NCBI RefSeq assembly: GCF_000332175.1
Contig: NZ_KB235914.1
Span: 255,966-319,965 of the forward strand
From: Pseudanabaena sp. PCC 6802
GTDB taxonomy: Bacteria > Cyanobacteriota > Cyanobacteriia > Pseudanabaenales > Pseudanabaenaceae
Direction of reading: 5' to 3'
Length of the DNA stretch: 64,000 bases
The translations under genes and the position numbers were made by a program. The first letter of the stretch is position 1, and every line of letters starts with the position of its first letter. Below the pieces are notes generated by a model. The model was not told the DNA's origin. It saw only the letters and a program-made list of their open reading frames with translations, and ran no database searches. Shown here in pieces: positions 32,577 through 41,690 of the stretch.

Positions 32577-33599
32577 ATGCTTCCTCATAGTGGCTATCAC
32601 TGGCGTGGTGGTTCCGATCGTTTCTTTGAAGGCTGGTACTATCGCCTCACCCTACCCCGCATCGGGCAGTCATTTGCCTTCATGTATGCGATTGACGATC
32701 CCCAGGGTGGGACAGCGTGTAGTGGTGGCTCTCTGCAAGTGCTGGGTATTGACGATCTCCACCTCTGGCGTACGATCCCCAATCCTCGCACTTTCCACGC
32801 CAGCCGCGATCGCCTCATGCTAGAACACTGGGGAGCGGCGGGACAGGGCTATAGTGCTAGCGATCGCCACAACAAAGGCGCGATCTCCGATCCCGTTACG
32901 TCAATGTCATGCCGTTGGGATTACCACATCGAGCCAATTTATACTTGGGGTAACGTACGCGATAACGCGGGGCAAGCGATCCCCACTATGGGATACCTCT
33001 CTTATTTGCCCGTATTTGAACCGGGGTGGCAAATTTTAATGGCGCATGGCTTGGCAACTGGGGCGATCGCGTGGAACGATCGAGTATATGAATTCGATCG
33101 CGCTCCTGCCTACTGCGAAAAAAATTGGGGCAGATCGTTCCCACAACAATGGTTCTGGCTCCAGTGCAATGCCTTTAGCGAATATCCTGACTTAACGATT
33201 ACAGTAGCGGGTGGCATCCGTGAATTCCTGGGTGCAGCCAGGAGCGTTGCTATGGTGGGCATTCATTACAATGGCAAGTTATATAGCTTTATGCCGGAGA
33301 ACAGCGACATTTACTGTCGGATTGCGCCTTGGGGGGACTGGCAAATCGAGGCACATAAGCAGGAATACGGCTCGCCGCAAGATGTTTGCATTCACGGCAC
33401 AACCTTACATCGCGGTACGTTAATTATGGTACCGAGAGCTACAGGCTTAGAATATTGCTGCCGCGATACTACTAGAGGCGATCTCAAGCTCAAACTTAAT
33501 GCCGATCTACAAATTAATACCTCCAGCAATCTAGCTGCTCTGGAGGTAGGGGGAAAGTTATGGGATCGAGTTTGGCAATTCCGATCCGATCGCATCTAG
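32577..33599 (+). CDS. Tocopherol cyclase
   Basis: 340 aa. Converts phytylated quinols to chromanols, the ring-closing step of vitamin E synthesis at membranes (VTE1 in plants, Slr1737-type in cyanobacteria). Recognised from the start PHSGYHWRGGSDRFFEGWYY, SFAFMYAIDDPQGG, the internal FDRAPAYCEKNWGRSFPQQW (about 178-197) and WFWLQCNAFS. Complete length. Its stop codon TAG overlaps the stop of the convergent prs gene within the palindrome CTAG (33596-33599), so there is no intergenic terminator between them. Confidence 0.93.
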   Translation: MLPHSGYHWRGGSDRFFEGWYYRLTLPRIGQSFAFMYAIDDPQGGTACSGGSLQVLGIDDLHLWRTIPNPRTFHASRDRLMLEHWGAAGQGYSASDRHNKGAISDPVTSMSCRWDYHIEPIYTWGNVRDNAGQAIPTMGYLSYLPVFEPGWQILMAHGLATGAIAWNDRVYEFDRAPAYCEKNWGRSFPQQWFWLQCNAFSEYPDLTITVAGGIREFLGAARSVAMVGIHYNGKLYSFMPENSDIYCRIAPWGDWQIEAHKQEYGSPQDVCIHGTTLHRGTLIMVPRATGLEYCCRDTTRGDLKLKLNADLQINTSSNLAALEVGGKLWDRVWQFRSDRI

Positions 33600-34591
33600 C
33601 GAAACATGCTACTGACTGACGTATCTTCGTGGACGCGCCAGATCGTCTCGCCAATCAGGTTGGCGACCGAAAGGACTTTTAACTGAGGAAAATGGCAATC
33701 TTGGGGGACGGGAATGGTATTGGTAACGATTACCTCTTCAATGCAACCGCTGGAAAGCCGCTCGATCGCCGGAGGAGAGAACACCGCATGGGTAGCGCAG
33801 GCGTAGACTTGACGCGCGCCTTCTTTGCGTAAAATTTTTGCTGCTTCGGTAATCGTGCCTGCTGTATCGATCATGTCATCGACTAAAACGGCAGTCTTAC
33901 CAGCAACATCGCCGATCACGTTCATCACTTCCGCTACGTTATGACTCTGGCGGCGCTTATCGATAATAGCTAAAGGGCTGTCGTTGAGCTTTTTGGCAAA
34001 AGCTCTTGCCCGCGCCACACCGCCCACATCCGGCGAAACAACTACTAAATCTTCCAGTTGTTTGTCCAGTAGGTAGCTAAATAATACGGGCGAGCCATAG
34101 ACATGATCGCAGGGAATATCAAAATATCCTTGAATCTGTGCCGAATGCAAATCCATCGCAATCACGCGTTGTGCGCCGGACTGCACGATTAAATTGGCAA
34201 CCAGCTTAGCTGTAATTGATTCTCGGCCAGCAGTCTTGCGATCGGCACGCGCGTAGCCGTAGTAAGGTAAAACAGCCGTAATCTGACGCGCTGAGGCTCG
34301 ACGACAGGCATCGATCATAATCAGTAACTCTGTCAAATGATCGTTAACAGGCCTGCATGTAGGCTGAATTAGATAAACATCGCAGCCCCGGATGGACTCC
34401 TGTACCTGGATGTAAATCTCCCCATCAGCAAAACTCTTGCGTACCATAGGGCCTAGCCCCATGCCCAAGTACCTAGCAACTTCTTGCGCCAGGGGTATAT
34501 TTGCAGATCCGGCAAATAACCTCAGCCTGTCTTCGCTGCCATTAGCAGAGAAGACACCATACCTATGTTTTGTTGTTGTTAATTGAGTCAC
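33596..34591 (-). CDS. prs: Ribose-phosphate pyrophosphokinase (PRPP synthetase)
   Basis: 331 aa. Makes PRPP from ribose 5-phosphate and ATP for nucleotide, His and Trp synthesis. Features: LRLFAGSANIPLAQEVARYLG, the FADGEIYIQVQESIRGCDVY segment (about 54-73), the PYYGYARADRKTAGRESITA ATP-binding flexible loop, VVSPDVGGVARAR, and the PRPP-binding signature AVLVDDMIDTAGTITEAAKI. All expected motifs and length are present. ATG at 34591. Confidence 0.96.
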   Translation of the reverse strand: MTQLTTTKHRYGVFSANGSEDRLRLFAGSANIPLAQEVARYLGMGLGPMVRKSFADGEIYIQVQESIRGCDVYLIQPTCRPVNDHLTELLIMIDACRRASARQITAVLPYYGYARADRKTAGRESITAKLVANLIVQSGAQRVIAMDLHSAQIQGYFDIPCDHVYGSPVLFSYLLDKQLEDLVVVSPDVGGVARARAFAKKLNDSPLAIIDKRRQSHNVAEVMNVIGDVAGKTAVLVDDMIDTAGTITEAAKILRKEGARQVYACATHAVFSPPAIERLSSGCIEEVIVTNTIPVPQDCHFPQLKVLSVANLIGETIWRVHEDTSVSSMFR

Positions 34592-34712
34592 TGCGTTTTA
34601 ATCAAAGCCTACAATCGGGTTTAATTGTTTGTGCGCAAGCGGTTACTATCGTAACCCATACCTGCAATAGCGATTCAATTCAGCGTTAGTTTGACAATCA
34701 TGCTATTATTTG

Positions 34713-35987
34713 CTACTTTTGCGGTCGGCGACGCTGCAAAAATTCAGGTATATCAAGCCCTCCCGAACTGCTTTGCTTGGGTTCGGCTTGGGAGACAGAC
34801 TGCTGGCTAGTAACGCTTGTTACTTTTACAGGTTGTTGCTTCTTAATTTGCGGTGCTGGCACAACTGCCTTATGAGAAAAACCCGTAGCAATTACCGTAA
34901 TTCTGACTTCCCCATCCATTTTATCGTCAATCACGGCACCAAAAATGATGTTGGCATTAGGATCGACTACTTCATAGATAGTTTCAGCCGCCGCAGTTAC
35001 TTCATGTAGGGTGAGATCGTTGCCACCAGTAATGTTGAATACTACGCCATTGGCTCCCTCAATCGAGGCTTCTAGCAGTGGTGAAGATATAGCGGTCATG
35101 GCAGCCTCGCGCGCGCGCGACTTGCCCGAACCTAATCCTATGCCCATCAGGGCTGACCCAGCATCAGCCATAATGGCACGTACATCGGCAAAGTCAACGT
35201 TGACCAGTCCTGGAATTGTAATGATATCCGATATGCCCTGCACACCTTGACGCAATACATCGTCAGCAATCCGAAACGCTTCCTGTACTGGCGTATTTTC
35301 AGGTACTACGGACAGTAACTTATCGTTCGGAATCACGATTAAGGTGTCTACATGCCCCTGGAGCTGCTCTATTCCGTCTGTGGCTTGATTAATTCTTTTT
35401 TTGCCTTCAAAGGTAAACGGCTTAGTTACTACACCAACAGTTAAGGCACCAACTCCCTTGGCGATCTCGGCAATTACTGGTGCAGCACCTGTACCAGTTC
35501 CACCGCCCATTCCTGCGGTAATAAATACTAGATCTGCACCCTCAAGCGCCTGGGCAATTTCATCGCGCGATTCTTCTGCCGCTTTCTGACCGATTGACGG
35601 ATTACCTCCGGCTCCTAAGCCTCTAGTTAATTTTTGCCCCATTTGAAAGCGCTTAGGTGCGGCTGACTGTAATAATGCTTGCGCATCCGTATTCACTGCC
35701 CAAAACTCAACACCCGCAACTTCGCTGACAATCATGCGATTGACTGCGTTACCACCACCGCCACCTACACCAATAACTTTGATTTTAGCTATGCTGCCTA
35801 CTGTGATGTTGCTCATTTCAGGATCTATCCCTAATTGTGGCTTTGTGCTGTTATTACGGGAGTGACCCAGATGTATTCCATGATGATTCATTTTCTCAGA
35901 CGTTTCATTGGTCATTGGTAAATCCGGTGGATCTAGGTCGCCAGAGCTATTGGAGGCTAACTCCGGCCAGTTATTGCTAGGTATCAT
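34713..35987 (-). CDS. ftsZ: Cell division protein FtsZ
   Basis: Tubulin-like GTPase forming the division ring. From the ATG at 35987 it is 424 aa; ATGs at 35915 and 35891 and a TTG at 36041 are also in frame, none with a good ribosome site, so the start is uncertain. A variable N-terminal extension of about 60 residues is usual in cyanobacterial FtsZ. The GTPase domain shows [13 protein letters not shown], the tubulin signature [18 protein letters not shown], and [21 protein letters not shown] flexible linker leads to the C-terminal peptide [14 protein letters not shown], which binds partner proteins. ftsQ lies directly upstream on the same strand. Confidence 0.96.
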   Translation of the reverse strand: MIPSNNWPELASNSSGDLDPPDLPMTNETSEKMNHHGIHLGHSRNNSTKPQLGIDPEMSNITVGSIAKIKVIGVGGGGGNAVNRMIVSEVAGVEFWAVNTDAQALLQSAAPKRFQMGQKLTRGLGAGGNPSIGQKAAEESRDEIAQALEGADLVFITAGMGGGTGTGAAPVIAEIAKGVGALTVGVVTKPFTFEGKKRINQATDGIEQLQGHVDTLIVIPNDKLLSVVPENTPVQEAFRIADDVLRQGVQGISDIITIPGLVNVDFADVRAIMADAGSALMGIGLGSGKSRAREAAMTAISSPLLEASIEGANGVVFNITGGNDLTLHEVTAAAETIYEVVDPNANIIFGAVIDDKMDGEVRITVIATGFSHKAVVPAPQIKKQQPVKVTSVTSQQSVSQAEPKQSSSGGLDIPEFLQRRRPQK

Positions 35988-36124
35988 TGAGACTGCCAGC
36001 GAAAGGTGTATGGTTTCATCTACGACTTGGACGGAAAACAAGCACTTACGAGTTGCTAAATATGATAAACATAATTTGCATCTAAGTATAAAACTATATA
36101 TCGATAATTCAGTAGTAATTTAAT

Positions 36125-36934
36125 CTACTGTTTCGATTCTGAGGAATTTAGCTTGGTCGGAGTTTTCATTTCCAGGATGGGGGAACTAGAATTGGTTAAG
36201 TCAATGTAAACAAATGGCTGAGATTTTAACTTCTGAGGTAAAGAGCGGAGTCTTTCTAATATCTCTAATTGTTTGGCAAAATCTGGATCGCTATAAAGTC
36301 CACAATGAACTATTCCCAGTTCCGTTTTGAGGATGAGGTTATTTTCATCCCGCCAATCTAATTGCAAAATTTTTACATGGCTTTGACTGAGACGGCGATA
36401 GGCGTTTGGCCAGACCTGCAATACTCGCTTATTCAGTCCCAAAATAGTTAGATCTGGCTTTTTGACATTGGCAGGATAGCTTTTAAGCGGCATCCATGCC
36501 CCATCTGCGTCAATCAACCCGATTTTACCGTCTAGTTCTGCTTTAGCGACGGGATTGCGCTCCTGTACTTGAATGGTTAGCCTGGCTGGAAAAAGCGTGC
36601 GGGTCACCACCACGCTACGCACGGGCGCAGTGGACTCTAGTTTCGCAGCGATCGCGCTTGGCTGCACTTGAAAGATCGATTGGGGATACGATACGGGTAC
36701 GAGCTTTTGAATGGCTTCCTGGGTCAACAGGCGATTGCCTTCGATATCGACTTGACTGGGGCCGCGCAAGATCCAATCAGGCAAAGTAGCTACCCATAAC
36801 ATGCTACCGGTTGCACCACTGATAAACAGAAACTGCCAAAGGTGCTGAAAAAATTTAATACGACGTTTCTGCCGAAGTTGTTTGCGCCGTTCGGTAAAGT
36901 CATCTACGGTAACCTGGTCGGAGGTGGTTGCCAT
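36125..36934 (-). CDS. ftsQ: Cell division protein FtsQ (POTRA domain)
   Basis: 269 aa from the ATG at 36934 (AAGG just upstream); a GTG at 36961 adds nine residues. Basic cytoplasmic N-terminus rich in Arg/Lys, one membrane helix (about 33-55, FLFISGATGSMLWVATLPDW), a POTRA domain (about 60-130) beginning SQVDIEGNRLLTQEAIQKLV and the FtsQ beta domain. FtsQ links divisome assembly to septal wall synthesis. The ftsQ-ftsZ order is conserved in cyanobacteria; the genes are probably co-transcribed. Confidence 0.9.
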   Translation of the reverse strand: MATTSDQVTVDDFTERRKQLRQKRRIKFFQHLWQFLFISGATGSMLWVATLPDWILRGPSQVDIEGNRLLTQEAIQKLVPVSYPQSIFQVQPSAIAAKLESTAPVRSVVVTRTLFPARLTIQVQERNPVAKAELDGKIGLIDADGAWMPLKSYPANVKKPDLTILGLNKRVLQVWPNAYRRLSQSHVKILQLDWRDENNLILKTELGIVHCGLYSDPDFAKQLEILERLRSLPQKLKSQPFVYIDLTNSSSPILEMKTPTKLNSSESKQ

Positions 36935-37256
36935 TGCCTTGTCTCGAGCTTTAGTTTGCACTGTTACATTGCACTGTTAATCGTGCTGTGAATTTTAGGA
37001 GGTAGCTTTCAGCAGTCAGCGCTGACTCAAATTTATGGATCCAATAGATAGATCTAAATGGATCGGAATCATTTTAAAAATTTAAGCGATCGCTGCAACA
37101 GGGCAATTGAACTTAGAATTAGTAGGGTTAAAGCCCGAGCATAGGTTATTGCAATAGCCATAGTACTTAGAGGTGTGATAGGAGCGCAATATTGCTACAA
37201 CAATAGAGGAGAAAGCCCGAATTTTCAACTAAGATTTGGGGATTGGATGGGGGAGT

Positions 37257-37312
37257 GGGGCTTGGGTGATGGGGCTTGGGTAATGGGGCTTGGGTGATGG
37301 GGCTTGGACTGA
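37257..37312 (+). repeat. G-rich 14-bp tandem repeat upstream of htpG
   Basis: Four consecutive units GGGGCTTGGGTGAT (units 2 and 4 each slightly altered). The G-runs on the plus strand could form a G-quadruplex. Confidence 0.9.
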
Positions 37313-37363
37313 GGGGTGAGGGTTTCAGGATCTGCCCCGTAAGGTCGGTGAATAATAAGAAAA

Positions 37364-37381
37364 CTCAATACTATAATTGAG
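37364..37381 (+). promoter_or_regulatory. htpG -10 box within an inverted repeat
   Basis: CTCAATACTATAATTGAG is an inverted repeat (CTCAAT / ATTGAG) overlapping a consensus TATAAT (37372-37377) 31 bp before the htpG start. A repressor bound here would block transcription. No CIRCE element was seen. Confidence 0.55.
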
Positions 37382-37412
37382 ATTTGGTGAAATTTATAAT
37401 TGGAGACAGCAA

Positions 37413-39320
37413 ATGCTCGAACAGGGAACGATTAGTATCCACACTGAGAATATCTTTCCCATTATTAAGAAGGCGCTTTACTCAGAGCGGGATATCTTTT
37501 TAAGGGAGTTGATCTCTAATGGGGTGGATGCGATTAGTAAGTTAAAAATGGTGTCCTATGCTGGCGAAGTCAGTGGTGAGCTGCCCGAACCAGAAATTAG
37601 CGTCACCATTGATAAAGACAACAAAAGGATCGTGGTCTCTGATAACGGGATCGGCATGACTGCTGATGAGGTGAAAAAGTACATCAATCAGGTGGCTTTT
37701 TCGAGTGCGGAGGAATTCATTCAAAAATATACTGGTTCTGGTGACAGCGATCGGCAAATCATCGGTCATTTTGGCTTAGGCTTTTACTCGGCTTTTATGG
37801 TGGCGAGCCGCGTAGAAATTGATACTTTGTCGTATCAACCTGGGGCACAATCTGTACATTGGTCTTGCGATGGAACCACCGCGTTTACGCTAGATGATGG
37901 TAGTCGCGACAAGGTCGGCACCACGATCGTATTAACCCTACAAGAAGATGCGGAAGAATTTCTGGAAGTAGCCGAAGTGCGGCGGATCGTGCGCAAGTAC
38001 TGCGACTTCATTCCCGTACCCATCAAGCTGAACGATGAGGTTGCCAATAAGCAGAAAGCCTTGTGGAGTCAGTCCCCTAGCTCATTGAGCAAGGATGACT
38101 ATCTGGAATTCTATCGCTATTTATATCCCTTCCAGGAAGATCCCCTATTCTGGGTGCATTTGAATACGGACTACCCGTTTATTATCAAGGGTATTCTCTA
38201 TTTCCCCAAAATCAAGGCAGATATCGATCCCAATAAGGGACAGATCAAGCTGTTTTGCAATCAGGTATTTGTCAGCGATAACTGCGAAGAGGTGATCCCC
38301 AGATTCCTCTTGCCCTTACGCGGTGCGATCGACAGTACCGATATTCCGTTGAACGTATCGCGCAGCTTTTTGCAGGGCGATCGCAAGGTACGCAAAATTC
38401 AAGACTACATCGCTAAAAAAGTCGGGGATCATCTCACCCAACTGTATGCCGACTCGCGTGAGGAATTCCTACGCTGCTGGCAGGACATTAGCCTGTTCAT
38501 GAAGTTCGGCTCTATGAATAGCGATAAGTTTTACCAACAGGTGAAGGAAATTCTGGTTTACCCCACTACCTACGTAGAAGACGCGCCCAGCAAGAGCGAG
38601 TACGGCAACTATACAACGCTGCAAGCGTATCTGGAGCGTAATAAGGAAAAACATGAAAACCGCGTCTTTTACACTTCCGATCCCGTGACTCAGGCTACCT
38701 ATGTGGAGTTGCATAAGAGTCAAGGTCTGGAGGTAATTACGCTAGACTCGTTTATCGACAGTCACTACATTCACTTTTTGGAAAGGGAATTTCCCGATGT
38801 GAAATTTGCCCGCGTCGATGCGGAGATCGACGATCGCCTGATTAGCGAGGAGTCGAAAACAGAAATCGTCGATCCCACGACGAATAAAACCCAGAGCGAC
38901 CATCTGCAAGAAATCTTCCGGCGGGCTTTGCATAAACCCAATCTAGTCATTCGCACGGAAGTATTAAAGGGCAATGATACGGAGACGGCACCGCCTGCAA
39001 TGATTCTGTTACCAGAAAACGCCCGCCGGATGCAGGAGATGTCAGCCTTGTTGCAGCAGACCAACGTGGCTTTCCCTGAGGATCACATTCTGCTGGTCAA
39101 CACTGCCCACCCACTGATGCAAAACTTGATCGGTCTCGATCGCAGCGCAATTTTAACGGCATCGGGGCAACCTTCGGAAGCGAGCGATCTAGCTAATCTG
39201 ATTTGCAACCACGTCTACGATCTAGCACTGATGGCGCAAAAGAGCTTTGATGCCAATAGCATGAAGGCTTTCCTAGAGCGTTCTAGCAAGCTGTTAACCA
39301 AGCTCACAGGCAAGATTTAG
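37413..39320 (+). CDS. htpG: Molecular chaperone HtpG (Hsp90)
   Basis: 635 aa from ATG at 37413, chosen because GGAG sits eight bases upstream and because MLEQGTISIHTENIFPIIKK is the usual cyanobacterial N-terminus; an in-frame upstream start at 37377 adds 12 unlikely residues. GHKL ATPase motifs: LRELISNGVDA, VSDNGIGM, GHFGLGFYSAFM and GTTIVL. Middle domain includes PLNVSRSFLQGD, and the C-terminal dimerisation domain is present. Dimeric ATP-dependent chaperone important for heat and light stress in cyanobacteria. Confidence 0.96.
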   Translation: MLEQGTISIHTENIFPIIKKALYSERDIFLRELISNGVDAISKLKMVSYAGEVSGELPEPEISVTIDKDNKRIVVSDNGIGMTADEVKKYINQVAFSSAEEFIQKYTGSGDSDRQIIGHFGLGFYSAFMVASRVEIDTLSYQPGAQSVHWSCDGTTAFTLDDGSRDKVGTTIVLTLQEDAEEFLEVAEVRRIVRKYCDFIPVPIKLNDEVANKQKALWSQSPSSLSKDDYLEFYRYLYPFQEDPLFWVHLNTDYPFIIKGILYFPKIKADIDPNKGQIKLFCNQVFVSDNCEEVIPRFLLPLRGAIDSTDIPLNVSRSFLQGDRKVRKIQDYIAKKVGDHLTQLYADSREEFLRCWQDISLFMKFGSMNSDKFYQQVKEILVYPTTYVEDAPSKSEYGNYTTLQAYLERNKEKHENRVFYTSDPVTQATYVELHKSQGLEVITLDSFIDSHYIHFLEREFPDVKFARVDAEIDDRLISEESKTEIVDPTTNKTQSDHLQEIFRRALHKPNLVIRTEVLKGNDTETAPPAMILLPENARRMQEMSALLQQTNVAFPEDHILLVNTAHPLMQNLIGLDRSAILTASGQPSEASDLANLICNHVYDLALMAQKSFDANSMKAFLERSSKLLTKLTGKI

Positions 39321-39623
39321 CAGCATAACGCACAAAAATCCATTACCTTCCTCTTTTTCTTCGATTGAAAAGGGGAAGGTTATTGTTATTCAAGATATCT
39401 CAGGGGATCTATGGGAAAAGTGGCGACGCATTTTGCCCTAAAAAGTTCCCATGAGAAGAGAATTCCTATGCAATATTCGCTCTGGGTTGCCACCTGCTCC
39501 ATGGGAAGTTCTGAGTACTAAAACGTTTCAACAGAAAGTTTGTCAAGATCCCTAAGTGATGCCGTCTGAAACCCTCTGGTAGTGTCACAATATATTATTG
39601 ATGTAGTGTGTCGATCGCAATTC
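39321..39623. other. Intergenic region between htpG and mutS2
   Basis: No ORF supported. After the htpG terminator, 39405-39530 contains repeated complementary blocks ATGGGAA (twice) and TTCCCAT, and is unusually structured for a spacer. It could encode a small RNA; no known family (6S, SRP, tmRNA) was recognised. Confidence 0.45.
39346..39381 (+). terminator. Terminator of htpG
   Basis: ACCTTCCTCTTTTTC pairs with GAAAAGGGGAAGGT across a 7-nt loop, followed by TATTGTTATT. Located 26 bp after the htpG stop codon. Confidence 0.75.
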
Positions 39624-41690
39624 ATGCAAGCGGAAACTCTAGAACTGCTGGAATGGCAGAGATTGTGTCAGCATCTCGCCACCTTTGCTGCCACTAAATT
39701 GGGGACAGTGGCGGCGGTTCAGCTTGGCATACCCGAGAATCGCGATCGCTCTCTAGAGCTACTCACCCAAACCAAAGAGGTGTGCCACCTTGAGTCGAAA
39801 TTGCCAGGTGGTATATCGCTAGAAGGGATTCACGATATTGCCAATGCCGTCTTAAGAGCGCAGAAGCATGGCATTCTGTTGCCGGAGGAACTTTGGCAAG
39901 TTGCCACCACTCTAGCCGGAGCCAGAAATCTGCGCCGCAGCCTCGATAGCGTTGAAGGTTGCGATCGCCTGCAAGCATTGGTTAGCGATCTGCGCACCTA
40001 CCCCGAACTGGAACAGGAAATTTATCGCTGTATTGACGAGGGCGGCACGGTTTTAGATCGCGCTTCCGAAAAGTTGGGCAACCTGCGCAGTGCCCTGCGG
40101 CAGGTTCGCGATCGCATATTCAGCAGCTTGCAAGGGATTATGCAACGCAATCACAGCGCCTTGCAGGAAAATATCATTACGCAGCGCAGCGATCGCTACG
40201 TCCTGGCTGTCAAAGCACCTCAAAAGGATCGAATTCCCGGAATCGTGCACGATGCCTCCAGTACGGGCATGACTGTATACATAGAACCTCATGCCGTCGT
40301 CCCTGAGAATAACAAACTCAGGCAACTAGCACGACAGGAGCAGGCGGAGATCGAAGTTATTCTGCAACGCCTCAGCACGCAGGTAGCTGCCGTTGCTGAG
40401 GATTTGTTGAGGCTACTAGAGATTGTCACCGAGATCGATCTGGCGATCGCCCGCGCTCGCTATGCCTACTGGCTGGGAGCCAATCCCCCTGCCTTTGTTG
40501 AGGGTACGATCAATGGCAATATTACCCTGCGTCAGTTGCGACATCCCCTATTGGTCTGGCAGCAACAGCACGAGCAAGGTCATGCCGTAGTGCCAGTAGA
40601 TGTAACGATCGATTCGACTATTCGGGTAGTGGTAATTACTGGTCCCAATACAGGCGGCAAAACGGCGACCTTAAAAACCTTTGGTTTAGCTGCCTTAATG
40701 GCTAAAGCTGGCATGTTCGTTCCAGCGCGGGAACCAGTGGAATTGCCCTGGTTTGATGCCGTTCTGGCGGATATTGGCGACGAACAGTCCCTACAACAAA
40801 GCCTTTCTACTTTTTCGGGGCACATTCGCCGCATCGCTCGCATCTTAGCTCAAACTTCGCCTCAGAGCTTAGTACTGCTCGATGAAGTGGGGGCAGGTAC
40901 CGACCCCACCGAAGGGAGCGCGATCGCCAGGGCTTTACTGGAACATCTCGCCGATCGTGCGCGTTTGACCGTTGCGACGACGCATTTTGGTGAATTAAAA
41001 ACGTTGAAATATCAAGATCCCCGCTTTGAAAATGCCTCGGTAGAGTTCGATGACGTGCAGCTTGCACCTACCTATCGCCTGCAATGGGGCATTCCGGGTA
41101 GATCGAACGCGATCGCGATTTCACGTAGACTCGGTCTCCCAGATGAAATCCTGGAGCCCGCCCAAAATCATCTCGGGACTGGTTCGGCGGAGATTAACAC
41201 GGCGATCGCGGAACTAGAGGCACAACGACGCGAGCAAGTTAGCAAAACCGAAGCCGCCGCCGAACTATTGCAGGCAACGGAGAAATTACATCGCGAAATC
41301 GGTGAAAAGTCAGCCGTGCTGCGATCGCAATACCAAGAGTTGCGCGCCATGCAAGAAAACGAGGTGGCAGCAGCGATCAAGCAAGCTAAAAAAGAAATTG
41401 CCCGCGTCATTCGCAAATTACAGGCGGGCGACGGTTCGGCTCAGGCTGCCCAGCACGCCGAGCAGCGCTGCGAGGAACTGAGCAAGCGGCATCTACCATC
41501 GCAGCAGGTACAAACAAAACCGCAAGCTACGACTTATACACCTCAAGTTGGCGATCGCGTGCGGATCGTCTCGCTCAATCAAAAGGTACAGGTATTATCG
41601 TTGCCAAATAGCGCTGGCGAACTCTCGGTGCGCCTGGGGCAAATGAAGATGACCGTGAATCTTAAGGATATCGAACCAATTTCCGTTTAA
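39624..41690 (+). CDS. mutS2: MutS2 ATPase lacking the C-terminal Smr nuclease domain
   Basis: 688 aa from ATG at 39624, where the family start QAETLELLEWQRLCQHLA begins; an in-frame GTG at 39582 adds 14 residues. MutS2 restrains recombination or acts in ribosome rescue, depending on species. Core and clamp regions (RSDRYVLAVKAPQKDRIPGI), Walker A ITGPNTGGKTATLKT (about 335-350), Walker B LVLLDEVGAGTDPTEGSAIA, and a coiled-coil lever are all present. The KOW-like segment VGDRVRIVSLNQKV follows, but the protein ends at MTVNLKDIEPISV, where full-length MutS2 (about 780-850 aa) goes on to the Smr domain. Its TAA stop overlaps that of the convergent nblS inside TTAA (41687-41690). Confidence 0.92.
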   Translation: MQAETLELLEWQRLCQHLATFAATKLGTVAAVQLGIPENRDRSLELLTQTKEVCHLESKLPGGISLEGIHDIANAVLRAQKHGILLPEELWQVATTLAGARNLRRSLDSVEGCDRLQALVSDLRTYPELEQEIYRCIDEGGTVLDRASEKLGNLRSALRQVRDRIFSSLQGIMQRNHSALQENIITQRSDRYVLAVKAPQKDRIPGIVHDASSTGMTVYIEPHAVVPENNKLRQLARQEQAEIEVILQRLSTQVAAVAEDLLRLLEIVTEIDLAIARARYAYWLGANPPAFVEGTINGNITLRQLRHPLLVWQQQHEQGHAVVPVDVTIDSTIRVVVITGPNTGGKTATLKTFGLAALMAKAGMFVPAREPVELPWFDAVLADIGDEQSLQQSLSTFSGHIRRIARILAQTSPQSLVLLDEVGAGTDPTEGSAIARALLEHLADRARLTVATTHFGELKTLKYQDPRFENASVEFDDVQLAPTYRLQWGIPGRSNAIAISRRLGLPDEILEPAQNHLGTGSAEINTAIAELEAQRREQVSKTEAAAELLQATEKLHREIGEKSAVLRSQYQELRAMQENEVAAAIKQAKKEIARVIRKLQAGDGSAQAAQHAEQRCEELSKRHLPSQQVQTKPQATTYTPQVGDRVRIVSLNQKVQVLSLPNSAGELSVRLGQMKMTVNLKDIEPISV

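Larger units (their letters stand above)
36935..37412. other. Intergenic region between ftsQ and htpG
   Basis: No gene seen. It contains four 14-bp G-rich tandem repeats (37257-37312), a family C fragment (37313-37345) and the htpG promoter region (37364-37381). Confidence 0.7.

Noticed and set aside
37257..37312. CRISPR array
   Set aside because: Units are contiguous 14-bp repeats with no spacers. The 21-bp repeat at 18552 is also contiguous and coding.
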